A DNA stretch of 64,000 bases from Tetrahymena elliotti 4EA (Eukaryota; Ciliophora; Oligohymenophorea; Hymenostomatida; Tetrahymenidae): the NCBI GenBank assembly GCA_000231825.2, contig JH720301.1, positions 1,226,123-1,290,122 of the forward strand, given 5' to 3'. The position numbers were made by a program, and so were the translations under genes. Under the pieces are notes generated by a model. That model was not told the origin of the DNA. It made no database searches and was given only the letters and a program-made list of their open reading frames with translations. This document shows positions 1 through 11,944 of this stretch, one piece after another; the stretch's first letter is position 1, and each line of letters begins with the position of its first letter.

Positions 1-1
1 G

Positions 2-2091
2 CCTGAGGATGCTATTTACAACGAAGCACTTCTTTACAATCTGAATATATATGTTTGCTCTATAGATAAAGTAAAATTGAAATTTTATTGTAATAGAAAA
101 CCGATTTTAAAAAATGAAAATAAAATATAATGATTAATTTTCTTTCTTTAAATAAAATAAATATTTTTAACAAAACAAATTTGGAAAATTAAAACTAATT
201 TATTCAATAACACATACATAATATCAACAAATTTAGCAGAAGAAACAAATTAATTATAGAAAAAATTTAACAAATTAATTAAAAATAGAATCTTAAATTA
301 TTGAAGAATTGTTTGTTTATTTTTAACAAATTAATTTAATACTTGTTTGATATAGCTCACAATAAAATTTAGTTTAAATTTAATTAAAAATAAATCATCT
401 ATTTTATTTTAAATCAATAAAAATAGTATCCAAAAGGTGCCAATAATAGAAAAGAGTTAGAATAAATGTTTAATATAAAGAATGTCTAAAGTAGAGGTTA
501 ATATGTATTAAAAGACGAGCTTTGGGATTATTTCAATTCTACAGATGTACCTGTTTTAAAAATGTAATATCTTTTTTGTGATGGAATTAAAGATACAATT
601 ACAGTGCATTCATATACTTAGCAAAGCTAAAGTAATGTAATTGCACATGCTTCTAGATAAGCAATCAACTCAAAATTATTTAATTAGCAGCACTAATATA
701 TGCTTATTGATCTTGATGTATCTAAACTTCCTTCGCCTCCTGGAAAGCCTAAATTCGAAACAGGTGGATTAATATAAATATACCCTTAAAATGATGATGC
801 AAGTGTAAAAAAACTGTGCGATTTTTTAGGACTTAATGAAAATGCAGTTATTAGCTTATCAATTAAGGAACAAAGCTACAACCCATGCAATATAACTGTT
901 TCTGATTTAAAATATCCTATTCCATTCCCTATAACTGTGAAGTAGTATATGAAAGAATACCTTGATATTCATGGCAAGCTAGATAAAAATTAAGTTTTTG
1001 AGTTAGCAAATTTTGCAAGTGAGTAGGTAGACAAAGAAACCTTAAATTAAATATGTAAATTTAGTGAAAGAGAAAGGTTTGATAAAGAAATATATGAACA
1101 AGAATAACATTCACTAATCTCGCTAATTATTAATTACAACATCAAAGTACCCTTTCATATTTTATTTGGACTTGGAAATTTAATTAAACCAAGAACTTTT
1201 GTTATTAGTTCTAGCTTTTTGTAAAATCCAAACGTTATACAATTAACTGCAAGAGTTCACCTCCGTAATATACCTAAATTGAATGATGAAATAACTGAAA
1301 ATTTACAGGTTTCATCAAATAGATTTAGGAAATCAGACATAAATGAAGATGAAACATCTAAAGTAAGGAATAACTCATTTAGTAAAGTAGCTAATCCCAT
1401 GGAAACGAGAAGTCTAGGATTAATATCAAATTATTTATTAGATATTTATTCAGAATTATAAAAATAAAAATCCTAAGAAGTAAGAATTAAAAGTAGCCCA
1501 AACCCTTTTTAGTTACCTCTAAATGAAATAAATATTAGGGTTGTTCTAATTTGTATAGATGAAGGAATAGGGCTTTTTAGATCATACCTATAAGAAATAA
1601 AATAAGTAAATAACTGTCATAACCATGAAATATACTTATACTATGGATGCCGTTTGCTTTAAAACAACGAATATCTTTATTAAAATGAACTCTAAGAATT
1701 TGAGAAAGAAGGTATTTTAAAAAAATTAGAAATAGCTCTAACTACATCTAATTCTAACATGGATGTTTCTGCAAAAGATAATAAGAGTGAAAAATTTTAA
1801 TTAGATGGTAACTCTATGAATAATATTTCAACTAAAAATAATACTTCGTCAATTCAACTTCTCCTTGAAAATTAATTAGATCAGTTTTCATAGCTTATAG
1901 AATAAATTGATGAAAAAGAATCAAATATTAGAATATATATCTCAGGATCTTAATTGATGAGCCAAGGAATATTAGGAGCAATAGCTAAATCCTACTGCTA
2001 ATTTAAAAAAGTAAGCTAATATACTGCATTTAGTACAGTACTTAATCTTGAAAATGATGGAAAAATTATCAGAATAATATGGGAATGTTGA
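2..2091 (+). CDS. NADPH-cytochrome P450 reductase-like diflavin oxidoreductase, 5'-partial
   Basis: FAD/NADPH half of a cytochrome P450 reductase-family flavoprotein, which passes electrons from NADPH through FAD (and normally FMN) to an acceptor. Proposed exons are 2-70 and 427-2091; the 356-bp intron has GT/AG ends and phase 0. The FAD-binding domain fills roughly 480-1280, with the RxYSxSS-type motif as RTFVISSS at 1192-1215. The NADPH-binding part shows GLFRSYLQE near 1570-1596, YYGCR near 1639-1653 and IYISG near 1936-1950, matching the family's FRxFLQER, YYGCR and IYVCG. The glycine-rich loop before FRSYLQE is degenerate (CIDEGIG). The usual last-residue Trp region appears as IIWEC. No flavodoxin domain is in the window; it should lie to the left. 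Alternative: 2-133 is the tail of a different gene (TGA at 131-133) and this gene starts at the ATG at 466. The family call is firm, the 5' structure is not. Confidence 0.8.
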
Positions 2092-3284
2092 TATATAAAT
2101 CTCTGAAGTTCATAGTTTTTGACTAAAAATTAATAATAAATGTAATAGTAATCATAAAATTAAAAATAACCACAACTCACAAACTCAATTTTAATTTTCC
2201 ATCTATCCTAAATAATACCTTTTACTTTTCTTTTCAAAAAATACAAAACATACAAATATCATCTGTAATAAAATAATCTATAAAAATATAATAACATTCT
2301 GAATTTGATCATAATTTTATTTTAGTCTTATTGTTTATACAAAATTCGATTATCTCTCTACTACACAAAATTCTAATACATATATATCATAAATATCCCT
2401 CTAAAACTTAATAATAGTCAATAAATTAAAATAGAAAACTTAACATTTTATTGTAAATTCTCCTTATTTTTTATTGTATTACTTATTAAAAAATCTGAAG
2501 TTAATCAATCAGATACTTTATTTTAATTCTAAATTTACTTTTTAGATTTATAAAAATAAGAAATATTTTAAATTTAATAATACCCTATTTCCTCAATTAA
2601 TACAACCAATTTAGTCTTTGAATCAGAACTTCATTTTGAGAAATTATATTTTTTAATAGATAGAATACATTAAAAAACTAAATCCAAAACATAATCATCT
2701 AAAAAGGAATTTTTTATTTTAATTATTTTTATTAAAATAGCTCACTTAATTAAATTCAATATTTTTTTAAAAAATTCTTCACAATTTATGTTTAAAACAA
2801 AAAAAAGGGTAATAAGGAAATAAAAAGTAGATTAATCATTACTTTGTTATGATTACTTAAACTAAAAATTTTAACTCTATTTGAATAATGTAAGTATAAA
2901 TTATAAGTCATAAGCTGTGTTCTGTTAATAAAATTTATCATTTTTAAAAAATATAAACATTTTAAAGATATAATATTTTTTATAAAGTTAACTTAGTATA
3001 TTGATATTAGTAAGATAAAAATGATTTCTATTAAAATTTAAAAGAAAAGGGATTTATTTTATTATAAAAGATTTATTTATTACACATATTCAAAGAATAA
3101 ATTTTAAACACTTATTAGCTAGCTTTTAATAATATAAATTTTTAATTAATTATTAGCTTTTAATTAGCATTTACATTTAATTTAGTTTTTTATGATTAAA
3201 CATTTTCCAGATTAAATAATTCTTTTTCTTTATTGATTAAGTGTTGAGGTTATTATTGATGAATAATGAAAAATTAAATAATTT
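2092..3284. other. Noncoding gap between convergent genes
   Basis: About 1.2 kb of very AT-rich DNA between two genes that converge. I see no reading frame with coding character, no structural RNA and no repeat of note; it should hold the two 3' untranslated regions. Confidence 0.6.
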
Positions 3285-6200
3285 TCATTGAGATATTTAT
3301 TTTTATTAATAAATGTTAACTAATAGATTTTATCTCCATTCACCTACTATTTAAGTTACTCCATCTGACAATGAAAAAGTACCTACTCCTGAGGCCATAT
3401 CATTCTCAAAATTACATTAGAATTTTGAAGAATTGCTAAAATGGAAAGTTCCAAAACCACTTTTTTCATCCATCTTAAACTCTCCATCAAATTTAGTCCA
3501 TTCTTCTGTCATTTTATTAAAATCTTAAAAGTCTATTTCTTCTCCATAGTTGATAGGGATAGGTTTTTCATTATGAATGACTCCTCTTCCATCAAATTTA
3601 TCATCTTTCCATTTTCCTTCATAAGCTAGTTATCCTGAAGGATAAAATAGTTTACCATAACCATTCATTTACCCTCTTTCCCATTCTCCTTCATAACAGG
3701 CTCCATCTGCATAAACAAATTTGCCTAAACCCCATCTTAAAGATCCCCAGTTTTCTCCTTGATAATAAGCACCATCTTCATATTTCTCATAAACATACTC
3801 TTTTTAAATATTAGCTAAGCTGCTGCAAGGTTAAAATTTTCCTTCGTCTTTTTCTAAGTATTTTTTAGTTACTACTTTATTATTTTGAGGTGGAGAGTGC
3901 AATAACAGTAAGTTATTATCTTGAATTTTAGACTATGAAAGTTTATCTTTCTTAAAAGATTAAATATTTGGATTGTTTATTAAGTTTTAGCTTGCTTTAA
4001 TAGGAGTAAATGAAGTTAAAAGTATGTTAGAAGCCTCGATCTAATATCCTTAAGCACTTTAACAAGTCAACTTTTTAGCACTAATATTAGTTGTCTAGTT
4101 AAATTAAGATTCTTTTAATTCCATTACAGTTTCAAGATCAAATTTATGAGCTCTGTGTGAATTTTATTGTACACTACTCAGTTATTGCTTTTATTAATTG
4201 AAATTTTTAAAGCTATCTTTTAAACTTTAATTTTTATTGTAACTAACATTCTCATTTTATTTTTCTTAAATTGAGTGATAATCGTCTAATAAGTTTTTAC
4301 TGGTAGTTTGATTATTTTAAGATTTGATATCATAATTATTTAATGTATTTAAACTAATTTCAGAGTCTAAGAATGAATTCAAATTACCATTAATATTTTA
4401 ATAATTATTTTAGTTTGTATATTAAGTATCATTTATATAACTGCTTTAAGTTCTTCTTTTACATCCATTTCTAGTTGAAGAGGGTAGAGTACCAGTTGAA
4501 TAAGTAAATAATTACATTTAATTATTGTAAATTTATGAACTATTTTTGTTTTCGTTTAGTAAACTACAATCTAAAATTGACTCTGTATTCTAACCTATTT
4601 ATATAGGAGTAATTTCAGGTAGTTTAGATTATTTTTCTTCAATTTAGTCAATCTTTAGGGGAGGTAATCCTGAAATTTATTAAAATTAGAGATCTTATTA
4701 TGAGCTTGTTTTTTTATTTTCAGTTTAAAAATCTCTAGGAGTTACATAGGATGATATGCCACTACTGTTGTAGAATGATGAATTACTTTGGTTTTAGCAA
4801 GGCTTATTTATTTTATATTGTTGATCTAAAATTCTTAACTCTGTTTAATCTTTTAAACTCATATTTCTAGTTAATTTTTTTAGTTTTACAGAGTTTTCAT
4901 AAATTTTTGGATCTATTTTGGATAAGTTATTTGCATTTTCAGAATTATATTAATTAGATAGATAAGCTTGTGTTGAAATCTAAGGTGTGTTTATTGTTTA
5001 TTAAGTTCCATTAAGTTTATTTGTAGAATAGCTTCTAACTGAGAGCTAAGACTCACTTCCTTGAAAGGATTAATCATAATTTTCAATGTGAACAGACTAA
5101 ATTCTCTCTCCATTTTAGTTATTGTTGTTACTATTGTAGCTATTGTTATTTGTTTTTTAAGATTAACTTCTATGGCTTGGTAAGCTATCTTGTAATTTCC
5201 ATCCCTAGTCAGTAGGTAAAGGAATTATATTAATAGGTAAATTTTTTTCTTTTTAGGATGTTATGTTAGAAGGATCGTTATAATTATTTTACATATATTA
5301 CATGAGTTGCTATCTTTGATTTTAAATTATTTAGTTTGTTTGTTTTATAGCACTTTCAAGATTTTTACCAATTTCATTATTATTATTACTTGAAACATAA
5401 CTTTTAAATTATGATTTAATTTAAGGAATCACTGTTGAAAAATTATTTTGTATATTTTACTATTATTAATTGAGAGATTAATTTGAGTTGTAGTCAAATT
5501 TATCAGTGTCTTTAATGATAAGACTATCAAAATCTTTTGTTTCATTGATTTTATGAATACTTGAACTTCTTTTTTAGAAATTTTATTCTTCATTTTAATG
5601 AAAAGTCTATTTATTAGAACTAAATTAATTAGTTTCATACTGTGATTACAAAGGATATTTTTTCATTGAATCATAATAGTAATTAAGAGAGTTATTTTAA
5701 TCTTAATTTTTATTTTAAATATATGTAGAATTAGATCTTCTATGTTAGCATTCTATTAGATTTTATTTATAATTATTATCTATCATATCATATACTTCTT
5801 TATTGTATGTCTCTACTTATGGAATCTATTTTTAAAAGCTGTCTTTTTGGTTTGTGCTAAAATGTTTTTCAGATTAGTATGGGTCAATTATTGGTTTTTA
5901 TTTTGTAAGATCCTAGTTATTTAAGATGAGTTTGTTTTCTTATAAGATTTTTCTGCTGCTTCCTTTTTATTTATTTTATATAAAAACAAAAAATACTTAC
6001 AATAAAATTTACCTTTTGACCCTGATATTATAGAAGTATTTAAAGAAGACAAATCATTTCTAGAAGTTTTATCTATTTTAAATTGATTTAAAATAATTAA
6101 TTAATACATTAATAATCATTAAATACTTATTAGAGATCCTATTGTGGTGTCATTTTCATCCAGCTTTTCTTTATTTTCTTTGCTAATCATACAGTTTAGT

Positions 6201-7942
6201 ACTTTTTAATTTGAAGGATAAACTACATTTTTATTTTGGCTTCTAGCTGATTAAGGAATAAGCTTTGAGCTACTCTCACTCTATTTGATTTCAACAAAAT
6301 TTTACTAAAATTATTAGTCTTCATCTGCAACATCCAATTTCATCATTTCTTAAGTGTAATTTACTTCTGAAACGGGAGTTATAGTGATCATTTCTTCCTT
6401 TATTTCCTTTATGGCCTATAAATTTTCAAATTAAAAAGAGTATCTATTTATTGCTTCTACTTAAAAGCTCGTTTATTCTTATTTTTATTGCATTTATTGC
6501 AAGGCATCTAGTAAATTTTATTCTTCACTTTATTTGGAGTTATTACTGAAATCACCTTAAAAATTTCCTTATTCAGAGTTTAAAGTATTAAGTTAAACGC
6601 TTTTTGTCATGTTAAAAGAAGAAATAGCTTCTATTTCTTTGCTTAGAAATTATCTATTTGAAGATGTATTATATTTGCCTATTCTTTAAAGCATATGAGC
6701 TAGCTCTTTAAAATCTGGTCTTTTCTAATGATCTAAATTTAACATATTGCGGATAATGTTCATCAAGCTTTCACTATAAACACAACTAAAAGAAACTGTT
6801 TGTATAACACCTTTTAACTTTTCTTAATCAAACTAACATTTGCTTTGACTATTAACCTGCCTATACTCAAAAATCCCATCAAAAGATACATTAAGCTAAT
6901 ATTTTCTTAAAGATTTGCTCATTATCTCTAAAATAACACAACCTAAAGTAAAAACATCTGATTTGTAAGGATCAAGATAAGATTTATATTTATTTTAATT
7001 AATTTCTTCAATCATTTCTGGAGAAAGATAAAACCCTTTAAGGTATTAACTGTATTTGCTATCTTTTAAATTTATTTTATTATAGAATACATCTTAAAAT
7101 ATCCTTTCATACATACTCTAAGATCTTGCTAGCTCGCTTTCAACAACTTTGTACCATTTGAATTTTTGTAAACACTCACAAATTTAGATATTATTTTGTT
7201 ATCTATGCAACGAGTTACTACAAGGCATGATAAATATAGATCTGCTATTTAAATTACCATGTGATTTTCGTTGTTACTAAAGAAATAATAGAGCACTTGT
7301 TAATTACTCCAACAATTGCCAAATATCTTGCTCATTGAAAGAATTATTTTCTTCCATAAAATAATTATATAAATTTAATTCAGAGAATTCCAGTGCATAT
7401 AAAATTCTGAAATTTTGATTACAGATAAACAAATCTAGTTCATCCTTAGCTTTAACTACTCTAACTACACTAATTAAATTTCGATGATAATTACTCATCT
7501 TTTGAATCTAATTTTATCTTTTGGTATTATCCCCTCTATTTGCAGCTAAATCTTGATGTGAAATGCCGTCAACTTAGTAATTATTTAAGAGATTTTATTT
7601 TGATCCATTTACATCATCATCCTCATTATTGTAACAATTAAAGTTATTTAATAGATTCTACTAAATGTATCTCATGTGTTCTCTACTCTAAACTGCCATC
7701 TCTTTGACACATACTTTTAGCTTACTATTATTTTCTCTCATAATAATACAATCACCCAAAAACATATCATCTTGTCTCTCTATTATTGAATATTCCTCAT
7801 AAAAATTCTTTTCATCTTCTTCTGTTTTTAAAGATTAATTTCTATTTTATCCATAAGGATTATGTTTTCTGTTTTGAAAAATACTCAAAGATTTTTTAGC
7901 AGGTTGAGCTGATTATTGTTATTATGAATTAATCTACCCCAT
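3285..7942 (-). CDS. Pseudokinase with C-terminal MORN repeats
   Basis: About 1,517 residues in three exons (6127-7942, 6013-6072, 3285-5962; introns of 54 and 50 bp). The N-terminal 350 residues are kinase-like: a beta-3 lysine in VCVKEM, an APE-like SPEM, and DVFTLGCVILEIM for the DVWSLG helix. The catalytic loop reads HGNLNSRSI (His228-Gly-Asn230) instead of HRDLKPEN, and no DFG is recognisable, so phosphotransfer is unlikely. A Q/N/S-rich linker of roughly 1,000 residues follows, then 4-5 MORN repeats (YEGEW, GYGK, GFG patterns) at about 3,300-3,800. MORN repeats often bind membranes or scaffold cortical structures, so this may be a scaffold or regulator. The start is the first ATG after a non-coding upstream stretch. 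Family call firm, function inferred. Confidence 0.82.
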
Positions 7943-8756
7943 GGCTTCTAAGAAATTGAATGGCTCAGAGATTGTTTTGTGATTTTTTATTTAAATAAAT
8001 AATAAATAGTGATATTATTTCTGGTTAAGTTAAACTCTTGTTGAACCTTTTTTATCAATCTATCTATCTATCTTCAATCAAATTAAGTTTACGTTCAAAT
8101 ATATTTCAAATTTAATTTTGCAAATATTAATCATCTATCTCTTCCCTCTAAGTAAAATTAGTTTCAAAAGGATTTTCTATTTAATCGTTAAATCCTAAAG
8201 TGATTTGAGGGTAAAATCGAATCTATTCTTAACTAATAATATTCAATATTTAAAATATTTATAAATTAATCATTTAGAAGACAAATCTTAGATATTTGTT
8301 TCTTACTCTTATTTTCAAATCATATTCTTCTTTAGATATTATTGATTATCTGTCTAAAAAGACATTAAATAAATTAGTCAATTTTCGCTAAAAAGAAGCT
8401 TTCATAACTCTGAATTAATTGTTTATTTAATTTACAATAAAAAAATGAGGAGATTAAATAATTTGATAAAACTTTTCTCTTTTATCAAGCAAATAAATTT
8501 TACTTAAATTACTTATAAATTGAGAAATTAAGAATTATTTAAAAAGCATGTCAAATGTCAATGAAGCATATTTTTGAAAGAATATTTTAAAATTTTTGAT
8601 AATGTGACTTTTAAATAAATTAAATGGAAATTCTTTTGATGAATTAAGATAATCTATAATAATCTAATACTAAAAAATAAAATTTACTGAGGGAAATAAA
8701 AATACAATCAAAGATAGACATTTTAAGTTAATAAGTTAATTGATTAAATTGCAGTA
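7943..8756. other. Noncoding gap, upstream of the pseudokinase gene
   Basis: About 800 bp of AT-rich DNA holding the upstream region of the minus-strand gene at 3285-7942 and the 3' flank of the acyltransferase gene. A short TCTA tetranucleotide run sits near 8057-8072. I see no gene. Confidence 0.6.
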
Positions 8757-10293
8757 TCAATCTCTCTTTTTAGAGGGAGTAGCACTTGCTTCTTTTTGTG
8801 AAACAGTAGAAACTTCTTTTTTTTCTCTTGTAGTACCCCACTTAGTAGTCATGAAGAAAACATACAAGAAAACTTGAATAAAAGTGGGAATGAAATACAT
8901 GGACTTATAGAAATTTAAAGCTTTATTCCAGTCAAGTAAGACTACTCCAATACCCATGTAGCAAACTGCTGTGTTTCCTAAAAACCAGAAAACGATGTAT
9001 CTGAGGGGTCCCTTAAGCCATGCGAATTTAGATCTTGCACGATATAAAAATTTGGAAACATCATTCATAATAGCCCAGTGCAAGAAAGTGAAGTAATAAA
9101 TTGGATGAACACCATGCCAGAGAGCACTGATGACAAAAGTAATTATCAAACTTTTGTTTTGACCAAATTTAGGAAGAACTCTAATTGTATAAATTAAAAT
9201 ATTTAAATAATTGTAATTATAAATATTAAGATTTACTTGTCATAAACACAATCCTTCAACCAAACTTAAACGGAGGTATTCCACATTTCAGTTTTCAAAC
9301 GAGGGTTAGGTTCTATTTCAAATCTGTCTCCCATACATTAAATTCTGTTAAAATTCTTACCACTGTATGTGATACCAGAAGCATTCATACCTGCCTATGC
9401 TAATTTCCAAGCTGTAAAGTACTTAAAACTATTAATAATTAAAGTTTTTTATATTATTAAATGCTTACTATTTAATTATAGAATTTGCTAATTACCGTAA
9501 AACTACACCTAAAAGATTAATGCTTAAAATTTAGATTAAGATATTTCCTTTTAAGAACCATTCAGATTCAAGAATTTCAATAGGGAAATAAGGATAAACG
9601 AAGAATAAACCAATGATGTTTGCTGCAGCTAATCCTAAGTGTTTTAAAACAGCTATTGTTTTTTCCTTAATGGGGATATGGGCGTAATGATCTCTTCTTT
9701 AAATGAACTCATTGTAGACAAGGAAATTAAAAGCAGGACCAATAATAGCAGATGGGTAAAAGTAAACATATCCTAAATATTCTAATAAATTTGGAATTTT
9801 TGAGATACGACCATCAGCTACATAAGTAGTGAAGTAAATGTTCTTGCAAATAATAAGCATGAGAGAAGTTGTACCATCCATCTTCCAACCTAAAGGATCA
9901 TACTATTTTTAATGAGTTTATATTATTATATATTGAATTAACTATATAAATTTTTACAATAAAACGGTGGATATGGAGAGAAAGTAAGACAGTGAATGTC
10001 ATTATGAATACTGGAATAGTAGACTTCTTTTGAAGCATGCTAGTAAGGATATAGGTGCAAATAGAAGTAGCTAAAGTGATATACATGTTTTCTTTAATAC
10101 ACATGTAAGATAAGAAGAGTCCTGTCAATAAGGAGTAGATATTTCTTAAAAAGTGATCTTTTAAAAAATCATGGATGAAACCTAGTGGAATACATGCTAA
10201 CCATGTAACCACAACCTTGACCAAATCATCTGGGATACCTGCTTAGGCAGAAATCTTTTCAAAGATTTAATCTAAAAAAGAAAAAATGAGCAT
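8757..10293 (-). CDS. MBOAT-family lysophospholipid acyltransferase
   Basis: Membrane-bound O-acyltransferase, most like the MBOAT1/2/5 and LPCAT3 lysophospholipid acyltransferases that re-acylate lysophospholipids in the ER. Four exons (9958-10293, 9496-9902, 9237-9428, 8757-9180) separated by introns of 55, 67 and 56 bp give 452 residues with all phases agreeing. Many hydrophobic segments are present. The two signature residues are Asn298 in EMWN and His334 in SALWHG, 36 residues apart as in LPCAT3, followed by PIYYFTF. MDGTTSLM in the second exon fits the conserved cytosolic part. The C-terminus is Lys/Ser/Thr-rich and ends KKRD, which could act as an ER retrieval signal (inference). The start ATG at 10293 is the first in frame. 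Substrate cannot be told from sequence. Confidence 0.92.
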
Positions 10294-11944
10294 ATTTCTT
10301 TAGTTAAAAAACAATCTATTCTAACAAATCTATTAAATTAAATAATATTATTGATTATTATCAAAAACAAATATTTTTTAAAGCTGATTTTAATTAAATT
10401 TTATCAAGTACATTTTCAGCAAATAATTATAATCAATTTAAGCTTACAATAAACATCAAATTGGGTTCAAAAGAAAAATAGGTCCAGGATAAAGCTATTT
10501 TAATCATCACTAGAAGATTGCATGCTTAATTAAAGAAATACATTTTGAGGTAGAATTTAATAAGTTAAACATTTTTATATTATTATTTCAATTTGAAGCA
10601 ACTTAAATAAGTAAACATATTAAAATTATTTTGTTTCGCATTTTTGTATTAAGAAGTACAAAGAAGGTTAATGTGATCTATTAGAAGGCCATATTATTTT
10701 TTGGGTTAATTTTTGTTTGAGGACAAATTATTATTTTTTATACTCTGATAAACACCAAAGATCTTTCACAAATTGACTTTTACAATATTTATCAGACAAT
10801 TAATACAGCCTTAGATTTTTTTCATTATTATTTTTAAAATTGTCGCTCTTGTCAAATAAATGACGTATTAAAAACTCATTTTAAAATAAATGACATCATT
10901 ATTTAAAAACCTAGGAGTAATTATTATAAATTAAAATTAATTATTTTAATTCGCTAATAGCTTTAATTTAACAAGGTTTATTTTTTACTTTCATTTAAAT
11001 AAATTATTATAACAAATTTAAAAATTATAGAAGCATTTTTCTCAAAAAATTTTCTTTCCTAATTTTCACACAAAAAAAACACAAAAATTAATTACCCTAT
11101 CTTCTCAATTCTCACAACTAATTATTTTCATTCTCAAAATTAAAGAGTTTCCTAATAAAAATCATCTTTTGTTTTCTTAACTCCTAAATAAAAAATCAAA
11201 ACTAATTTAAGAAATAGGGTATATATGAAGTGAATTCTATTTTTATATTATAGATACTGCTTTTTATTTCACTATTAGAAATTTAAAACCTAAAAAAGAA
11301 GAATCGAGTTAAAAATTTTGCATGATAAACTTTGTTTTTTTTTGTTGTGAAATAATTTAACTTGATCGTTTTTCAATCATATTTGAGTTATTTGTTACTT
11401 TGATTAAAATACAATTTTTATAAATATGCAAATTTGATGAAATATTATGAAAAAATGACAATTACAATTTGTAAGGAATCTTTAATATATAAATATTAAA
11501 ATTCATTTGATTAAAAATAAGGGAATTTATTGAGATGAAAAAAATTCTTGAGAAAGTAATTAAAAAATAAAAAAAATTGAGTTAGTTAATGTGAACTATC
11601 TAATAAGTTGAATGAAAAGGAATATGTTTACACTTTATACAAAAATAATTATTACAAGATTTAATTTATATAAGGAAAGATTGTATATCTATATTAATTC
11701 TGAATAGTTGATTGATATAGTTTTAGTATTATTTGGTATTTAATAAAAATTTCAAAAATCCATTTCATAAATATTTTGATTGATTTATGCTTTACTTTGA
11801 AGGATAATTGAGGGTTAAATATAGCATTTACAGCTTTATTAATTTTATTTTAAAAAGCTAACAAAATTTATTAAAAATATTGTAATTTCAAAACAAAATT
11901 GCCAGAAAAACAATAAAAAAAGTATCTCTAAATGTTTCAATATT
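10294..11944. other. Noncoding gap upstream of the acyltransferase gene
   Basis: About 1.65 kb of AT-rich DNA. It contains the promoter side of the acyltransferase gene and the 3' flank of the second pseudokinase gene. I found no frame with coding character and no RNA gene. Confidence 0.55.

Noticed and set aside
3441..3629. 62-codon plus-strand ORF
   Set aside because: It is antisense to the MORN repeats of the pseudokinase gene at 3285-7942.
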